A stretch of 64,000 bases of DNA, from NCBI RefSeq assembly GCF_002160255.1, contig NZ_NFKF01000003.1, forward strand, positions 62,001 through 126,000, given 5' to 3'. Shown here piece after piece: positions 35,628 to 44,397 of the stretch. The number at the start of each line of letters is the position of its first letter. Within the stretch, counting starts at the first letter, position 1. The position numbers and the translations under genes were made by a program. Origin of the DNA: Olsenella sp. An188. GTDB lineage: Bacteria; Actinomycetota; Coriobacteriia; Coriobacteriales; Atopobiaceae. Under the pieces are notes generated by a model. The model was not told where the DNA came from. It ran no database searches and saw only the letters and a program-made list of their open reading frames with translations.

Positions 35628-36884
35628 ATGACAGACGTCCTCGAGCGCTTCATGCGCTACGTGCGGGTGGACTCCGCGTCCGACCCTGACAACGCTTCCG
35701 TGACCCCTTCGACCGCACGCCAGCACGACATGGCACGCCTGCTGGCCGACGAGCTGGCGGAGCTGGGCTGCGAGGGCGTGTCCGCCGACGGGCACGCCTA
35801 CGTGACGGGCGCCCTCCCGGCCTCGCCGGGCGCCGAGGGCCTGCCGGCCCTCGTGCTCTGCGCGCACATCGACTCCTCGCCGGACGCGCCGGCGGAGGGC
35901 GTGAGCCCCCACGTGGTGCGCTACGAGGGCGGCGCGCTCGTCGCCGGCGTCGTGGACGGGGAGCCGGTCCAGACGACGCCCGAGCAGGTCCCCGACCTCG
36001 CGCTCTTCGAGGGGCAGGACATCGTCTGCTCGGACGGCTCTACGCTGCTCTCCGCGGACGACAAGGCCGGCGTGGCGGAGATCATGGCGCTTCTCGCCCG
36101 CCTGGCGGCAAACCCCGAGCTGCCGCGCCCCCGCATCGTGGCAGCCTTCGTGCCGGACGAGGAGATCGGGCACGGCGCGGCGCTGCTGGACGTGGAGTCG
36201 CTCGGCGCCTGCGGCGGCTACACCGTCGACGGCGGCGCGCTCGGCGAGTTCAACTACGAGTGCTTCTCGGCGAGCGAGGCCACCGTCACCGTGCGCGGCG
36301 TGATGGTGCACCCCGGATCGGCCAAGGACGTGATGGTGAACGCCATCACCGTGGCGTCCGAGTTCCAGCAGATGATCCCGGCTGCCGAGCGCCCCGAGCA
36401 CACCGAGGGCCGGGAGGGCTTCTACCACCCCACGGACATCTCCGGCACGGCCTCCGAGGTCACGCTCACCTACATCCTGCGCGACTTCGACGCCGCCGAC
36501 TTTGCCCGTCGCGAGCAGACCATGCGCGACGTCGCGGCCTTCCTCAACGGCCGCTACGGCGAGGGCACCGTCAGCGTGGAGATCAGGGAGCAGTACCGCA
36601 ACATGGCCGAGAGGTTCGGTCCGGGCGACCGTCGCCTCGTCGACTTTGCGCTGGAGGCGAACCGCGAGTCGGGCGTCGAGCCGGTGGTGGTCGCCGCCCG
36701 CGGCGGCACCGACGGCGCGCAGCTCACCTTCCGCGGCCTGCCGTGCCCCAACCTCGCCACGGGCGGTTACAACGCCCACTCGGTCCGCGAGTTCGTGCCC
36801 GTCTCGAGCCTCGAGAAGACCGTCGAGGTGCTCGAGCGCCTCGTCGCCAAGTTCGCCGCGCCCGCGGACGGGGCGGGGGCGTAG
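35628..36884 (+). CDS. pepT: Tripeptide aminopeptidase PepT
   Basis: A 418-residue zinc peptidase (M20) that removes N-terminal residues from tripeptides. Seen: LCAHIDSSPDAP with the first metal His/Asp, SADDKAGVAE, PDEEIGHGA with the catalytic Glu, a dimerisation domain, and NLATGGYNAHS near the end. The ATG at 35628 follows GGGAGG; an ATG at 35610 overlaps that site. TAGACT at about 35592 is a possible -10. Confidence 0.93.
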   Translation: MTDVLERFMRYVRVDSASDPDNASVTPSTARQHDMARLLADELAELGCEGVSADGHAYVTGALPASPGAEGLPALVLCAHIDSSPDAPAEGVSPHVVRYEGGALVAGVVDGEPVQTTPEQVPDLALFEGQDIVCSDGSTLLSADDKAGVAEIMALLARLAANPELPRPRIVAAFVPDEEIGHGAALLDVESLGACGGYTVDGGALGEFNYECFSASEATVTVRGVMVHPGSAKDVMVNAITVASEFQQMIPAAERPEHTEGREGFYHPTDISGTASEVTLTYILRDFDAADFARREQTMRDVAAFLNGRYGEGTVSVEIREQYRNMAERFGPGDRRLVDFALEANRESGVEPVVVAARGGTDGAQLTFRGLPCPNLATGGYNAHSVREFVPVSSLEKTVEVLERLVAKFAAPADGAGA

Positions 36885-36886
36885 GC

Positions 36887-37426
36887 GTGGTCCAGGACGT
36901 CCTTCTCGCCGTCGTCGCCGTGCTCGTGCCCGCCGTGGCGCTCACGCTCGAGCACCTGGGCAACGTCCACATCTCCGAGCGGCACCACAGCCACCACGAC
37001 ACCTACGCCGTGCCGGCGCCCTTCACGCGCGCCATCGCGCTCGCGATGGCGTTCATGGGGGCGATGGGGCTGCTCATGGGCTGGCTCTGCCGCGAGAACG
37101 TCTTCGAGGCGAGCCACGTCACGGTGCTCGCGTTCTTTGACGCGTTTCTGGTGACGAGCCTCGTGGCGTGGGGCGCGTTCAGGCGCTACCGCGTCTCGGT
37201 CTTCGGGGACAGCCTCGTGGTGCGGCCGTTCTTCGGGCGTGAGGTCTGGGTGCGCTACAGCGAGATCGAGCGCCTCGAGTGGTCCGGCATCAGGATGGAG
37301 TCGGGGTTCCGCAGCCTCGACGTCTGGATCGGCGGCAGGCGCGTGGTGAGGATAGACGGCATCGTCGACGTCGAGCAGATCATCATGAGCATCGACCGCT
37401 TTGACCTGCTCCCCCGTACGCTCTAG
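36887..37426 (+). CDS. Small membrane protein with PH-like domain
   Basis: A 179-residue protein with three hydrophobic stretches in its first 90 residues (LLAVVAVLVPAVALTL; the region after FTRAIALAMAFMGAMGLLMGW; VLAFFDAFLVTSLVAWGAF) and a C-terminal 85-residue beta-rich segment resembling bacterial PH (DUF5673-like) domains. Function unknown. GTG start two bases after the pepT stop suggests cotranscription. Its start contains a GTCCTTCTCGCC variant of the uptake-like word. Confidence 0.6.
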   Translation: MVQDVLLAVVAVLVPAVALTLEHLGNVHISERHHSHHDTYAVPAPFTRAIALAMAFMGAMGLLMGWLCRENVFEASHVTVLAFFDAFLVTSLVAWGAFRRYRVSVFGDSLVVRPFFGREVWVRYSEIERLEWSGIRMESGFRSLDVWIGGRRVVRIDGIVDVEQIIMSIDRFDLLPRTL

Positions 37427-37435
37427 GAGGTTGGC

Positions 37436-38281
37436 GTGATCAAGCTCGTCCTCTCGGACATGGACAACACCCTCGTCCCCTTTGGCGCGCGCCACGCGAG
37501 CCCGCGCACGATGGAGGCCATCCACGCCGTGCTCGACGCCGGCGTGCGCTTCGGCCCCGACACCGGGCGCGACTACGTCGAGCTCATGCGCTTCTTCCGC
37601 ATGGACGAGGAGTGCTTCATGACGGGCATCTTCTCCAACGGCAAGCGCGTGCGCGCGGACGGGGACTACGTCCAGACCACCCTCATCGACCACGACGTGC
37701 TCGTCCGTCTTGACGAGGTCCTTCGCCCCGAGCCGGGCATGTTCCTCGTGTGCTACCCGGCCGAGACCAACCTCTTCAACCCCGCCTACGGCGTGGGGGT
37801 CTCGAGCGCGGAGCTCGCCGTGTTCGAGGCGCGCACGAGCTTCGTGGGCGGCACGGTGGACGAGGTGCCCGACATCGACTTCGTGGCGGCGACCATCGCA
37901 TGCCCGGGCGGCCCGGAGCGCATGGAGCGCTGCCGGGCGATCGTTGCCGAGGCGGTCCCGGAGGTGAGGATCGTCTCGCCGATCCCGGAATGGTTCGACG
38001 TGCTGCCGGCTGGGACGTCCAAGGCCGCCGGCCTCGAGGTCCTTCTCGACGCGCTCGGCGTGGGCCTGGACGAGGTGGCGGTCTTCGGCGACGCCGAGAA
38101 CGACCTCGAGATCATGCGCAAGGTGCCGCACTCGGTCGCTGTGGCCAACGCGACGCCCGAGGTGAGCCGCGCCGCCCGCCACCACGTGGGGGCGAGCGCC
38201 GACGAGGGCGTGGCGGACGCGCTCTTCGAGATCGCCCGCGCGGCGCGTGCCGGCGAGATGCCGGCGTTTCTCGCCGACTAG
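37436..38281 (+). CDS. HAD-superfamily (Cof-type) phosphatase
   Basis: A 281-residue HAD hydrolase: motif I SDMDNTLV, a Cof-type C2 cap, and motif IV FGDAENDLEIM. Likely a sugar-phosphate or nucleotide phosphatase. Start GTG with AGGAGG eight bases upstream. It shares its N-terminal pattern with the next gene, so the two are probably tandem paralogues. Confidence 0.85.
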   Translation: MIKLVLSDMDNTLVPFGARHASPRTMEAIHAVLDAGVRFGPDTGRDYVELMRFFRMDEECFMTGIFSNGKRVRADGDYVQTTLIDHDVLVRLDEVLRPEPGMFLVCYPAETNLFNPAYGVGVSSAELAVFEARTSFVGGTVDEVPDIDFVAATIACPGGPERMERCRAIVAEAVPEVRIVSPIPEWFDVLPAGTSKAAGLEVLLDALGVGLDEVAVFGDAENDLEIMRKVPHSVAVANATPEVSRAARHHVGASADEGVADALFEIARAARAGEMPAFLAD

Positions 38282-38307
38282 GCCCGGACACGGGAGGGGA
38301 GTGGACC

Positions 38308-39105
38308 ATGATCAAGCTCGTCGCGTCCGACATGGACGGAACCCTGCTCGACGACGACTCGCGCGTTCCCGAGGAGACGTTCTCCCTCGTCCGCGCGCTC
38401 TCAGAGCGGGGCGTGCGCTTCGTGGCAAGCTCGGGGCGGCGCTACGGCACGCTGCGCTGGATGTTCGAGCCCGTCGCCGACCAGATCGACTACGTGGGCT
38501 CGCTCGGCACCCAGGTCTACGCGGACGGGCGCCTGCTCGACCGCGAGGTCTTCTCGACCATAGCGGTGATGCGGCTCTTCGAGACCTGCCAGATGTTCGA
38601 CTGCCTGCACCTGGCCCTCTACGACGACACCCACACCTACCTGCTCAACGACCAGAGCGCCTACCTCCGCGAGCTCGACAAGGACCTCCCCGACGCGATC
38701 TGCGTCTTCGACCCGCCCTCGCCGGACGTGAGCATCATCAAGGCCGCCATCTGCTGCGACCGCCCCGACCAGATCATGGACATGGCCTACGTGCTCGAGC
38801 GCGAGCTCTCCCACTGGTTCACGTTCCTGCCGAGCGGCTCGCGCTGGATAGACGTGACGCCGCGCCACGTGAGCAAGGCTACGGGGCTCGAGCAGGTCAT
38901 GCGCTACTGGGGCATCGAGCGCGACGAGGTGGTCGCCTTCGGCGACTCCATGAACGACTACGCGATGCTGCGCTACGTGGGGCACCCCTACGTGATGGCC
39001 AACGCGCGCTACGCCGTGAAGCAGGTGGCGCAGCGCGTCATCGGAACGAACTCGGAGCACGCCGTCCAGGCGGCCATGCGCGAGATCCTGGAGGGCCTCG
39101 CCTAG
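38308..39105 (+). CDS. HAD-superfamily (Cof-type) phosphatase
   Basis: A 265-residue HAD hydrolase: motif I ASDMDGTLL, motif II SSGRR, motif III Lys in the THVSKATGL-like HVSKATGLEQ, motif IV FGDSMNDYAML. All four motifs are intact. ATG follows GGGAGGGGAG. Substrate unknown; sugar phosphates are usual for the group. Confidence 0.87.
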   Translation: MIKLVASDMDGTLLDDDSRVPEETFSLVRALSERGVRFVASSGRRYGTLRWMFEPVADQIDYVGSLGTQVYADGRLLDREVFSTIAVMRLFETCQMFDCLHLALYDDTHTYLLNDQSAYLRELDKDLPDAICVFDPPSPDVSIIKAAICCDRPDQIMDMAYVLERELSHWFTFLPSGSRWIDVTPRHVSKATGLEQVMRYWGIERDEVVAFGDSMNDYAMLRYVGHPYVMANARYAVKQVAQRVIGTNSEHAVQAAMREILEGLA

Positions 39106-39127
39106 CCCGTCGGCCCGCGGGCATGCC

Positions 39128-39160
39128 GGGGGAGCCTCGTCCATGAGGTTCCCCCGTTTT
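39128..39160 (+). terminator. Terminator after the HAD pair
   Basis: GGGGGAGCCTC pairs over 11 bases (one G-U) with GAGGTTCCCCC and is followed by GTTTT. Confidence 0.9.
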
Positions 39161-39162
39161 AG

Positions 39163-39201
39163 TACCAGTGGTCTAACTGATAGAGTTGTTACTACCAGTT
39201 C
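39163..39201 (+). promoter_or_regulatory. Candidate GntR/UTRA operator pair upstream of the amino-sugar operon
   Basis: Two related motifs lie here: TACCAGTGGTCTAACTGA and GTTGTTACTACCAGTT. AGTGGTCTA equals the left half of the known DasR/NagR-type operator. The half ACCAGT recurs in the perfect palindrome at 44331-44344. The rest of the 39106-39434 gap is AT-rich. Confidence 0.45.
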
Positions 39202-39320
39202 ATTGCCATTCCGAACAGGGCTTCTTTCCGTTTTATGAACAAAAATCGTCTGATTAACTGCGGAAATGTTTCCATACCGCTCGCAGCAGAAAAGCTACCG
39301 CTCACAGCTTTCTTCACAAT

Positions 39321-39352
39321 TTGACAACATCTATGTCAAAGACGTGTATAGT
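39321..39352 (+). promoter_or_regulatory. Candidate promoter of the amino-sugar operon
   Basis: TTGACA at 39321-39326 and TATAGT at 39347-39352 lie 83 bases before the GH35 start. The 20-base spacer is longer than ideal, which would suit an activated or weakly used promoter. Confidence 0.5.
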
Positions 39353-39434
39353 TGCTAGCATGCCGTTTCGCGCCGCATGGCATGGCGCACGGCAAGGGGA
39401 GGGTACGACGCGCCGCGTGGGCACGAGGAGGAAC

Positions 39435-41237
39435 ATGCGCACTTTCGAGGTTCGCGATCAGTTTTTGCTTGACGGAGAGCCGTTCACGATCCTTTCCGGC
39501 GCCATCCACTACTTCCGCGTCCACCCGAGCGACTGGCACCACTCGCTCTACAACCTCAAGGCGATGGGCTTCAACACCGTCGAGACCTACATGCCGTGGA
39601 ACCTCCACGAGCCGCGTCCCGGCGAGTTCGACTTCGAGGGAATCGCCGACCTCGCGCGCTTCCTCGACGAGGCGACCGAGCTCGGCCTCATGATCATCGT
39701 GCGCCCCACGCCGTTCAGCTGCGGCGAGTGGGAGTTCGGCGGGCTGCCCGCGTGGCTGCTCGAGGACCGCTCGATGCGCCCGCGCTCGCGCGACCCCAAG
39801 TTCCTCGAGTGCGTGGCGCGCTACTACGACGCGCTCATGCCGATCCTCGTCCCGCGCCAGGTCACGCACGGCGGCAACATCATCATGATGCAGGTGGAGA
39901 ACGAGTACGGCTCCTACTGCGAGGACAAGGAGTACCTGCGCGCCATCCGCGACCTCATGCTCGAGCGCGGCGTGGACGTGCCGCTGTGCACCTCCGACGG
40001 CCCGTGGCGCGGCTGCCTGAGGGCCGGCACCCTCATCGACGACGACGTCCTGGTGACCGGCAACTTCGGCTCCCGCGCGGCGGAGAACTTCGCCGCCCTC
40101 AAGGCCTTCCACGAGGAGCACGGCAAGAACTGGCCCCTCATGTGCATGGAGTTCTGGGACGGCTGGTTCAACCGCTGGGGCGAGAACGTCATCCGCCGCG
40201 ACGCCCAGGACCTCGCGGACAGCGTGCGCGAGCTGCTCGAGCTCGGCGGCTCCATCAACCTCTACATGTTCCACGGCGGGACCAACTTCGGCTTCATGAA
40301 CGGCTGCTCGGCCCGCCACACGCACGACCTGCACCAGGTCACCTCCTACGACTACGACGCCCCGCTTGACGAGGAGGGCAACCCCACCGAGAAGTGGTAC
40401 CTCCTTCGTGACGTGGTGCGCGACCTCTTCCCGGGCAACTGGACCGCCGACCCGCTCGTCAAGACCGCCGTCAGCGTCCCCGCCGAGAAGATCGAGCTCA
40501 CCGGCCGCTCGGGCCTCTTCGAGAACCTCTCCAACCTCGCCGAGCCGGTGCGCTCGCTCTACCCGCAGTGCATGGAGGACATGGGCCAGAGCTACGGCTA
40601 CGTCCTGTACCGCACGCAGGTCGAGCGCGACACCTGCGAGCCCGAGCGCATCCGCGTGATCGACGGCCGCGACCGCGCCCAGGTCTACGTCAACGAGAAG
40701 CACGTTGCCACGCAGTACCAGGAGCACATCGGCGAGGACATCCGCTACGCCCTTCCTGAGAAGAACAACCAGCTCGACGTCCTTCTCGAGAACATGGGCC
40801 GCGTCAACTACGGTCACAAGCTCCTCGCAGACACCCAGCGCAAGGGCATCCGCACGGGCGTCTGCGTCGACCTCCACTTCGTGCTCGGCTGGGAGGCCTA
40901 CTGCCTGCCGCTCGAGGACGTCTCCAAGGTCGACTACTCCGCCGGATGGGCCGGGGGCACCCCGTCCTTCTCGCGCTTCGAGTTCACGCTCGACGAGCCG
41001 GCGGACACCTACATAGACACTACGGGCTTTGGCAAGGGCGTCGCTTTTGTCAACGGGACCAACGTGGGCAGGTACTGGGAGATCGGTCCCATCGCCACGC
41101 TCTACGTGCCCCACGGCATGACGCGCGCCGGCGTCAACGAGCTCGTGCTGTTCGAGACGGAGGGGACCGTCTGCGACACCATCTCCCTGCGCTCCGAGCC
41201 CCTCATCAACCACCTGGAGAAAGAAGGAGTTGAGTAG
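39435..41237 (+). CDS. GH35 beta-galactosidase (BgaC-like)
   Basis: A 600-residue cytosolic GH35 enzyme releasing terminal beta-galactose. Seen: FTILSGAIHYFRVHPSDW at the N-terminus, the acid/base at about Glu157 in ENEYGSY and the nucleophile at about Glu239 in MEFWDGWFNRWGE, followed by C-terminal beta-domains. Related intracellular GH35 enzymes (streptococcal BgaC) prefer Gal-beta-1,3-HexNAc. No signal peptide, so the disaccharide would be cut after import. ATG at 39435 follows GAGGAGGAAC. It leads the PTS operon, which supports a Gal-beta-1,3-GalNAc/GlcNAc substrate. Confidence 0.9.
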   Translation: MRTFEVRDQFLLDGEPFTILSGAIHYFRVHPSDWHHSLYNLKAMGFNTVETYMPWNLHEPRPGEFDFEGIADLARFLDEATELGLMIIVRPTPFSCGEWEFGGLPAWLLEDRSMRPRSRDPKFLECVARYYDALMPILVPRQVTHGGNIIMMQVENEYGSYCEDKEYLRAIRDLMLERGVDVPLCTSDGPWRGCLRAGTLIDDDVLVTGNFGSRAAENFAALKAFHEEHGKNWPLMCMEFWDGWFNRWGENVIRRDAQDLADSVRELLELGGSINLYMFHGGTNFGFMNGCSARHTHDLHQVTSYDYDAPLDEEGNPTEKWYLLRDVVRDLFPGNWTADPLVKTAVSVPAEKIELTGRSGLFENLSNLAEPVRSLYPQCMEDMGQSYGYVLYRTQVERDTCEPERIRVIDGRDRAQVYVNEKHVATQYQEHIGEDIRYALPEKNNQLDVLLENMGRVNYGHKLLADTQRKGIRTGVCVDLHFVLGWEAYCLPLEDVSKVDYSAGWAGGTPSFSRFEFTLDEPADTYIDTTGFGKGVAFVNGTNVGRYWEIGPIATLYVPHGMTRAGVNELVLFETEGTVCDTISLRSEPLINHLEKEGVE

Positions 41238-41238
41238 C

Positions 41239-41703
41239 ATGATCGTTGGAGCACGTGTTGACTTCCGCCTGATTCACGGCCAGGTCGGCAACCTCTGGGC
41301 CAACGCCCGCCAGGTCAGCCGCTTCATGGTCGTCGACGACCAGGTCGCCGAGGACGCCACCCAGAAGCAGGTGCTTCGCATGGCCACCCCCGCCACCTGC
41401 AAGCTCTCCGTGCTGCCCGTCGAGAAGGCCGCGGCCAACATCCTCGCCGGCAAGTACGACGCCCAGCGCCTGTTCATCGTCGTCAAGAAGCCCGAGGTCT
41501 ACGTCAAGCTCGCCAAGGCTGGCGTGAAGTTCGACGAGATCATCCTCGGCAACATCACCTCGACGAACATCACCAAGAGCTACAACCGCAACATCAACTG
41601 CGGCCAGGACGACGTCGACGCCCTGAACGAGCTCCAGTCCATGGGCGTCCCCATGGTCATCCAGCTCACCCCGCAGAACAGCCCGGAGACCTTCAAGCCC
41701 TAG
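41239..41703 (+). CDS. PTS mannose-family subunit IIB
   Basis: A 154-residue IIB of the mannose/sorbose/GalNAc family that passes phosphate from IIA to the incoming sugar. The phosphorylated His is His13 in DFRLIHGQVG. Operon partners IIC, IID and IIA suggest an N-acetylgalactosamine or Gal-HexNAc type porter. The start ATG follows AAGGAG and the gene begins immediately after the GH35 stop. Confidence 0.93.
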   Translation: MIVGARVDFRLIHGQVGNLWANARQVSRFMVVDDQVAEDATQKQVLRMATPATCKLSVLPVEKAAANILAGKYDAQRLFIVVKKPEVYVKLAKAGVKFDEIILGNITSTNITKSYNRNINCGQDDVDALNELQSMGVPMVIQLTPQNSPETFKP

Positions 41704-41792
41704 CGGCGCTACGCGGTGAGGGGAGATGCACCGCAGCTCATAGCGTAAGTAACGTACGTACCTGTTCGAGTTGTTAGAAGGAGGAAAAGACC

Positions 41793-42701
41793 ATGATTCA
41801 GTGGTGGCAGATTCTTCTGCTCACGCTCTATGCGGGCTTCCAGATCATGGACGAGCTGCACTGGTACTCCAGCGCCGGCTCCGCCGTGTTCTCTGGCTTC
41901 ATCACGGGCCTCGTCATGGGCGACATGGCAACTGGTCTCTTCATCGGTGGTAGCATGCAGCTCACCATCCTCGGCGTCGGCACCTTCGGCGGCGCTTCCC
42001 GCATCGACGCCAACTCCGGCACCCTGATCGCCACGGCCTTCGCCGTGTCCCAGGGCATGGACCCGGAGCAGGCGCTCGCCGCCCTCGGCGTGCCCGTGGC
42101 CGCCATCCTCGTCTACACCGACATCCTCGGTCGTATGGCCAACACCTTCTGGGGCCACGCCTGCGACGCCGACGTCGAGAAGATGAACTGGAACGCCTAC
42201 AACGTTCACTACTGGATGGGTGCCGTCTCCTGGTGCCTCTCCCGCATGATCCCGGTCTTCCTGGCCCTGGCCTTCGGCCAGCCGCTGGTTGAGGCCATCA
42301 CCACCGCCCTCAACGGCGACCTCGCCTGGCTCGGCGCTGGCCTGACCGTCGCCGGTGGCATGCTGCCGGCCGTCGGCTTCGCCATCCTGCTGCGCTACCT
42401 GCCGGTCAAGAAGCACATCGCCTACCTGATCCTCGGCTTCGTGATCGCCGCCCTGCTCGGCACCGCCTTCACGAGCATCGTGAACATCAGCGGCGACGCC
42501 GCCAACATCGCGACCGCCCTCAACGGCCTGCTGCCCGAGGAGTCCGCGCTTGCCGTGACCGGTGGCTACAAGGGTCTGTCGATGCTGACCGTCGCTCTCA
42601 TCGGCTTCGCTCTTGCTTACATCTACTACCAGCTGCACCAGAACGCGCCTGCCGCGGCTGCCTCTGCTGGCGTGGAGGGAGATGACGACGATGAGCTCTA
42701 A
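41793..42701 (+). CDS. PTS mannose-family subunit IIC
   Basis: A 302-residue membrane permease subunit with about eight hydrophobic segments. GGSMQLTILGVGTFGGASRID carries the family loop. It forms the sugar channel with IID. RBS GAAGGAGGAA. It overlaps the IID start by about ten bases. Confidence 0.93.
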   Translation: MIQWWQILLLTLYAGFQIMDELHWYSSAGSAVFSGFITGLVMGDMATGLFIGGSMQLTILGVGTFGGASRIDANSGTLIATAFAVSQGMDPEQALAALGVPVAAILVYTDILGRMANTFWGHACDADVEKMNWNAYNVHYWMGAVSWCLSRMIPVFLALAFGQPLVEAITTALNGDLAWLGAGLTVAGGMLPAVGFAILLRYLPVKKHIAYLILGFVIAALLGTAFTSIVNISGDAANIATALNGLLPEESALAVTGGYKGLSMLTVALIGFALAYIYYQLHQNAPAAAASAGVEGDDDDEL

Positions 42702-43512
42702 GACCACTGGCTACAAGCTTACCAAGGCTGACTTCCAGCAGATCAACCGCCGCAACCTCGTCGGCTTCCAGGCTGGCTGGAACTACGAGCGCATGCAGCA
42801 CTCCGGTTACCTCTGGATCATCCTTCCGCAGCTCCGCAAGATCTACGGGGATGACACCGAGGCCCTGAAGACCGCCTGCCGCACCCAGTGCTCGCCGTTC
42901 TTCAACACCTCGAACTTCCTCAACACCATCATCACGGGCATCGACCTCGCCATCGAGGAGACTGACGGTCTCGAGGGCATGGACACCGTCGCCTCGCTGA
43001 AGACCGGCCTCATGGGCCCGCTCGCCTCCATCGGCGACTCCATCTTCGGCTCGCTGCTCCCGACGATCTTCGGCGCCCTTGCCGCCAACATGGCCATGCA
43101 GGGCAACCCGCTCGGCATCTTCATCTGGATCGCCGTGAACGTCGTGGTCGACTGGTTCCGCTGCAAGCAGACCTACATCGCCTACGACCAGGGCATCAAG
43201 CTCGTCACCACCATGTCCGACAAGCTCAACGCCATCACGGACGCCGCTACGGTCATGGGTGTCTTCATGGTCGGCGCGCTCATCTCCACGAACGTGGGCA
43301 TCGTCCTCACGATCACCCCGGACATCGGCGGCGTCGTGATCGACGTTCAGGACATCCTGAACAACATCTGCCCCAAGCTCGTCCCGGCTGCGCTCGTCGG
43401 CTTCGTGTACTGGCTCCTCGGCCGCAAGGGCATGACCTCGACCAAGGCGATCTTCATCGTGCTGGTCATTGGCATCGTCCTCGGCGCCCTCGAGCTCGTC
43501 GCGAAGGGCTAG
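42691..43512 (+). CDS. PTS mannose-family subunit IID
   Basis: A 273-residue membrane subunit: the N-terminal helix-rich cytosolic part (QINRRNLVGFQAGWNYERMQ) is typical of IID, followed by LMGPLASIGDSIFGSLLPTI and C-terminal membrane helices. The ATG at 42691 has GGAGGGAG about nine bases upstream; an ATG at 42682 is also possible. Confidence 0.93.
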   Translation: MSSKTTGYKLTKADFQQINRRNLVGFQAGWNYERMQHSGYLWIILPQLRKIYGDDTEALKTACRTQCSPFFNTSNFLNTIITGIDLAIEETDGLEGMDTVASLKTGLMGPLASIGDSIFGSLLPTIFGALAANMAMQGNPLGIFIWIAVNVVVDWFRCKQTYIAYDQGIKLVTTMSDKLNAITDAATVMGVFMVGALISTNVGIVLTITPDIGGVVIDVQDILNNICPKLVPAALVGFVYWLLGRKGMTSTKAIFIVLVIGIVLGALELVAKG

Positions 43513-43536
43513 GCCCGAGTCGGCTCACAGTCTCAC

Positions 43537-43562
43537 GGTGCCCGGCCCCCGGGCCGGGCACC
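43537..43562 (+). terminator. GC-rich hairpin after IID (no T-run)
   Basis: A 26-base near-perfect palindrome with 12-base arms GGTGCCCGGCCC / GGGCCGGGCACC. Lacking a T-run, it is more likely a stabiliser or processing site that sets subunit ratios within the operon. Confidence 0.7.
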
Positions 43563-43590
43563 AACCGTCCTTTGGTGACATACGCTCGAG

Positions 43591-43651
43591 CGGGCGCGCA
43601 TCTCACGGTCGGGGCATCCGCCCCCGCCCTATCTCCCGAGATGCGCGCCCG
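43591..43651 (+). promoter_or_regulatory. Second intra-operon hairpin
   Basis: CGGGCGCGCATCTC at 43591-43604 is perfectly inverted at 43638-43651, just before the ribosome site of the helical-repeat gene. Confidence 0.65.
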
Positions 43652-43676
43652 TTCTCTCTAGAAAGGCACATTCGTC

Positions 43677-44297
43677 GTGGAACCTGGCGTCATCGCATTT
43701 CTCGTCCTCATCGTGGCCTACTTCATCGCGTCGGAGGGGTTCCGTCGCTACTACGAGGCCAAGTTCGAGGGCTTCTTCAACACGGCACACTACGAGCAGG
43801 CGCTGGAGGCGCTGGGTGCCATCCCCGCGCGCGTTACCATGACGACGTACCGCCAGTACTACCTACGCTTCCTGTGCTACCAGGCCATGGACAACGAGGA
43901 GATGGCCACGCGCATGATCGAGCTGCTCGTGCGCATGAGAAACTCCCCCCGCCGGCAGGCCCAGACCCTCACCGTCGCCTTCAACTACTTCACGCAGATC
44001 GGCGAGAAGACCCGCGCCAAGGAGCTTCTCGCCCAGCTCAAGGCCGTCAAGGGCGTGGACCAGGCGGTCGTGGCGGACTGTCAGCTCACCTACGACATCG
44101 TCTTCTCCAAGAAGAGTGCCTACATCGACCAGATGGAGCAGATGCTTGCCAAGGAGAAGAACCCCGCCCTGCAGGGCAAGCTCTGCTTCCTGCTCTGGAA
44201 GCAGTACGCCAACAAGGGCGACAAGACTCACGCAAAGCAATACAAGCGTCGATTTGAAGAACTGACGAAGATAGAGAAACCGCAGCATACAGCCTAA
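43677..44297 (+). CDS. Membrane-anchored helical-repeat protein in the PTS operon
   Basis: A 206-residue protein with one N-terminal hydrophobic segment (VIAFLVLIVAYFIA, residues 4-18) and a cytosolic-looking alpha-helical region with TPR-like spacing (HYEQALEALGAI, EEMATRMIELLVRM, KTRAKELLAQL, GDKTHAKQYKRRFEEL). I do not recognise the family. It lies between IID and IIA, bounded by two hairpins before and a regulated promoter after, and could be a scaffold or regulator of the porter. GTG start with AGAAAGG. Confidence 0.65.
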   Translation: MEPGVIAFLVLIVAYFIASEGFRRYYEAKFEGFFNTAHYEQALEALGAIPARVTMTTYRQYYLRFLCYQAMDNEEMATRMIELLVRMRNSPRRQAQTLTVAFNYFTQIGEKTRAKELLAQLKAVKGVDQAVVADCQLTYDIVFSKKSAYIDQMEQMLAKEKNPALQGKLCFLLWKQYANKGDKTHAKQYKRRFEELTKIEKPQHTA

Positions 44298-44315
44298 GTT
44301 TTAGAGTGTGTGCGT

Positions 44316-44344
44316 TACAATGAAGGTAATCTGGTTGTAACCAG
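44316..44344 (+). promoter_or_regulatory. Internal promoter with GntR-type palindromic operator
   Basis: A -10 TACAAT (44316-44321) is followed ten bases later by the perfect palindrome CTGGTTGTAACCAG (44331-44344), a position that would block transcription of IIA and the genes downstream. The regulator two genes later is the likely ligand-controlled repressor. Confidence 0.6.
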
Positions 44345-44397
44345 TTACTGAAGGAGCCTCGCGAGCGCGCTCGGGAGGCGGAGAAGGGAGCTACGAG

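Noticed and set aside
37750-38306. Upstream extension of the second HAD gene
   Set aside because: The in-frame extension overlaps the first HAD gene and lacks a ribosome site; the ATG at 38308 has a strong one.
39336-41240. 634-codon frame opposite the GH35 gene
   Set aside because: Antisense shadow of a gene with intact catalytic residues.
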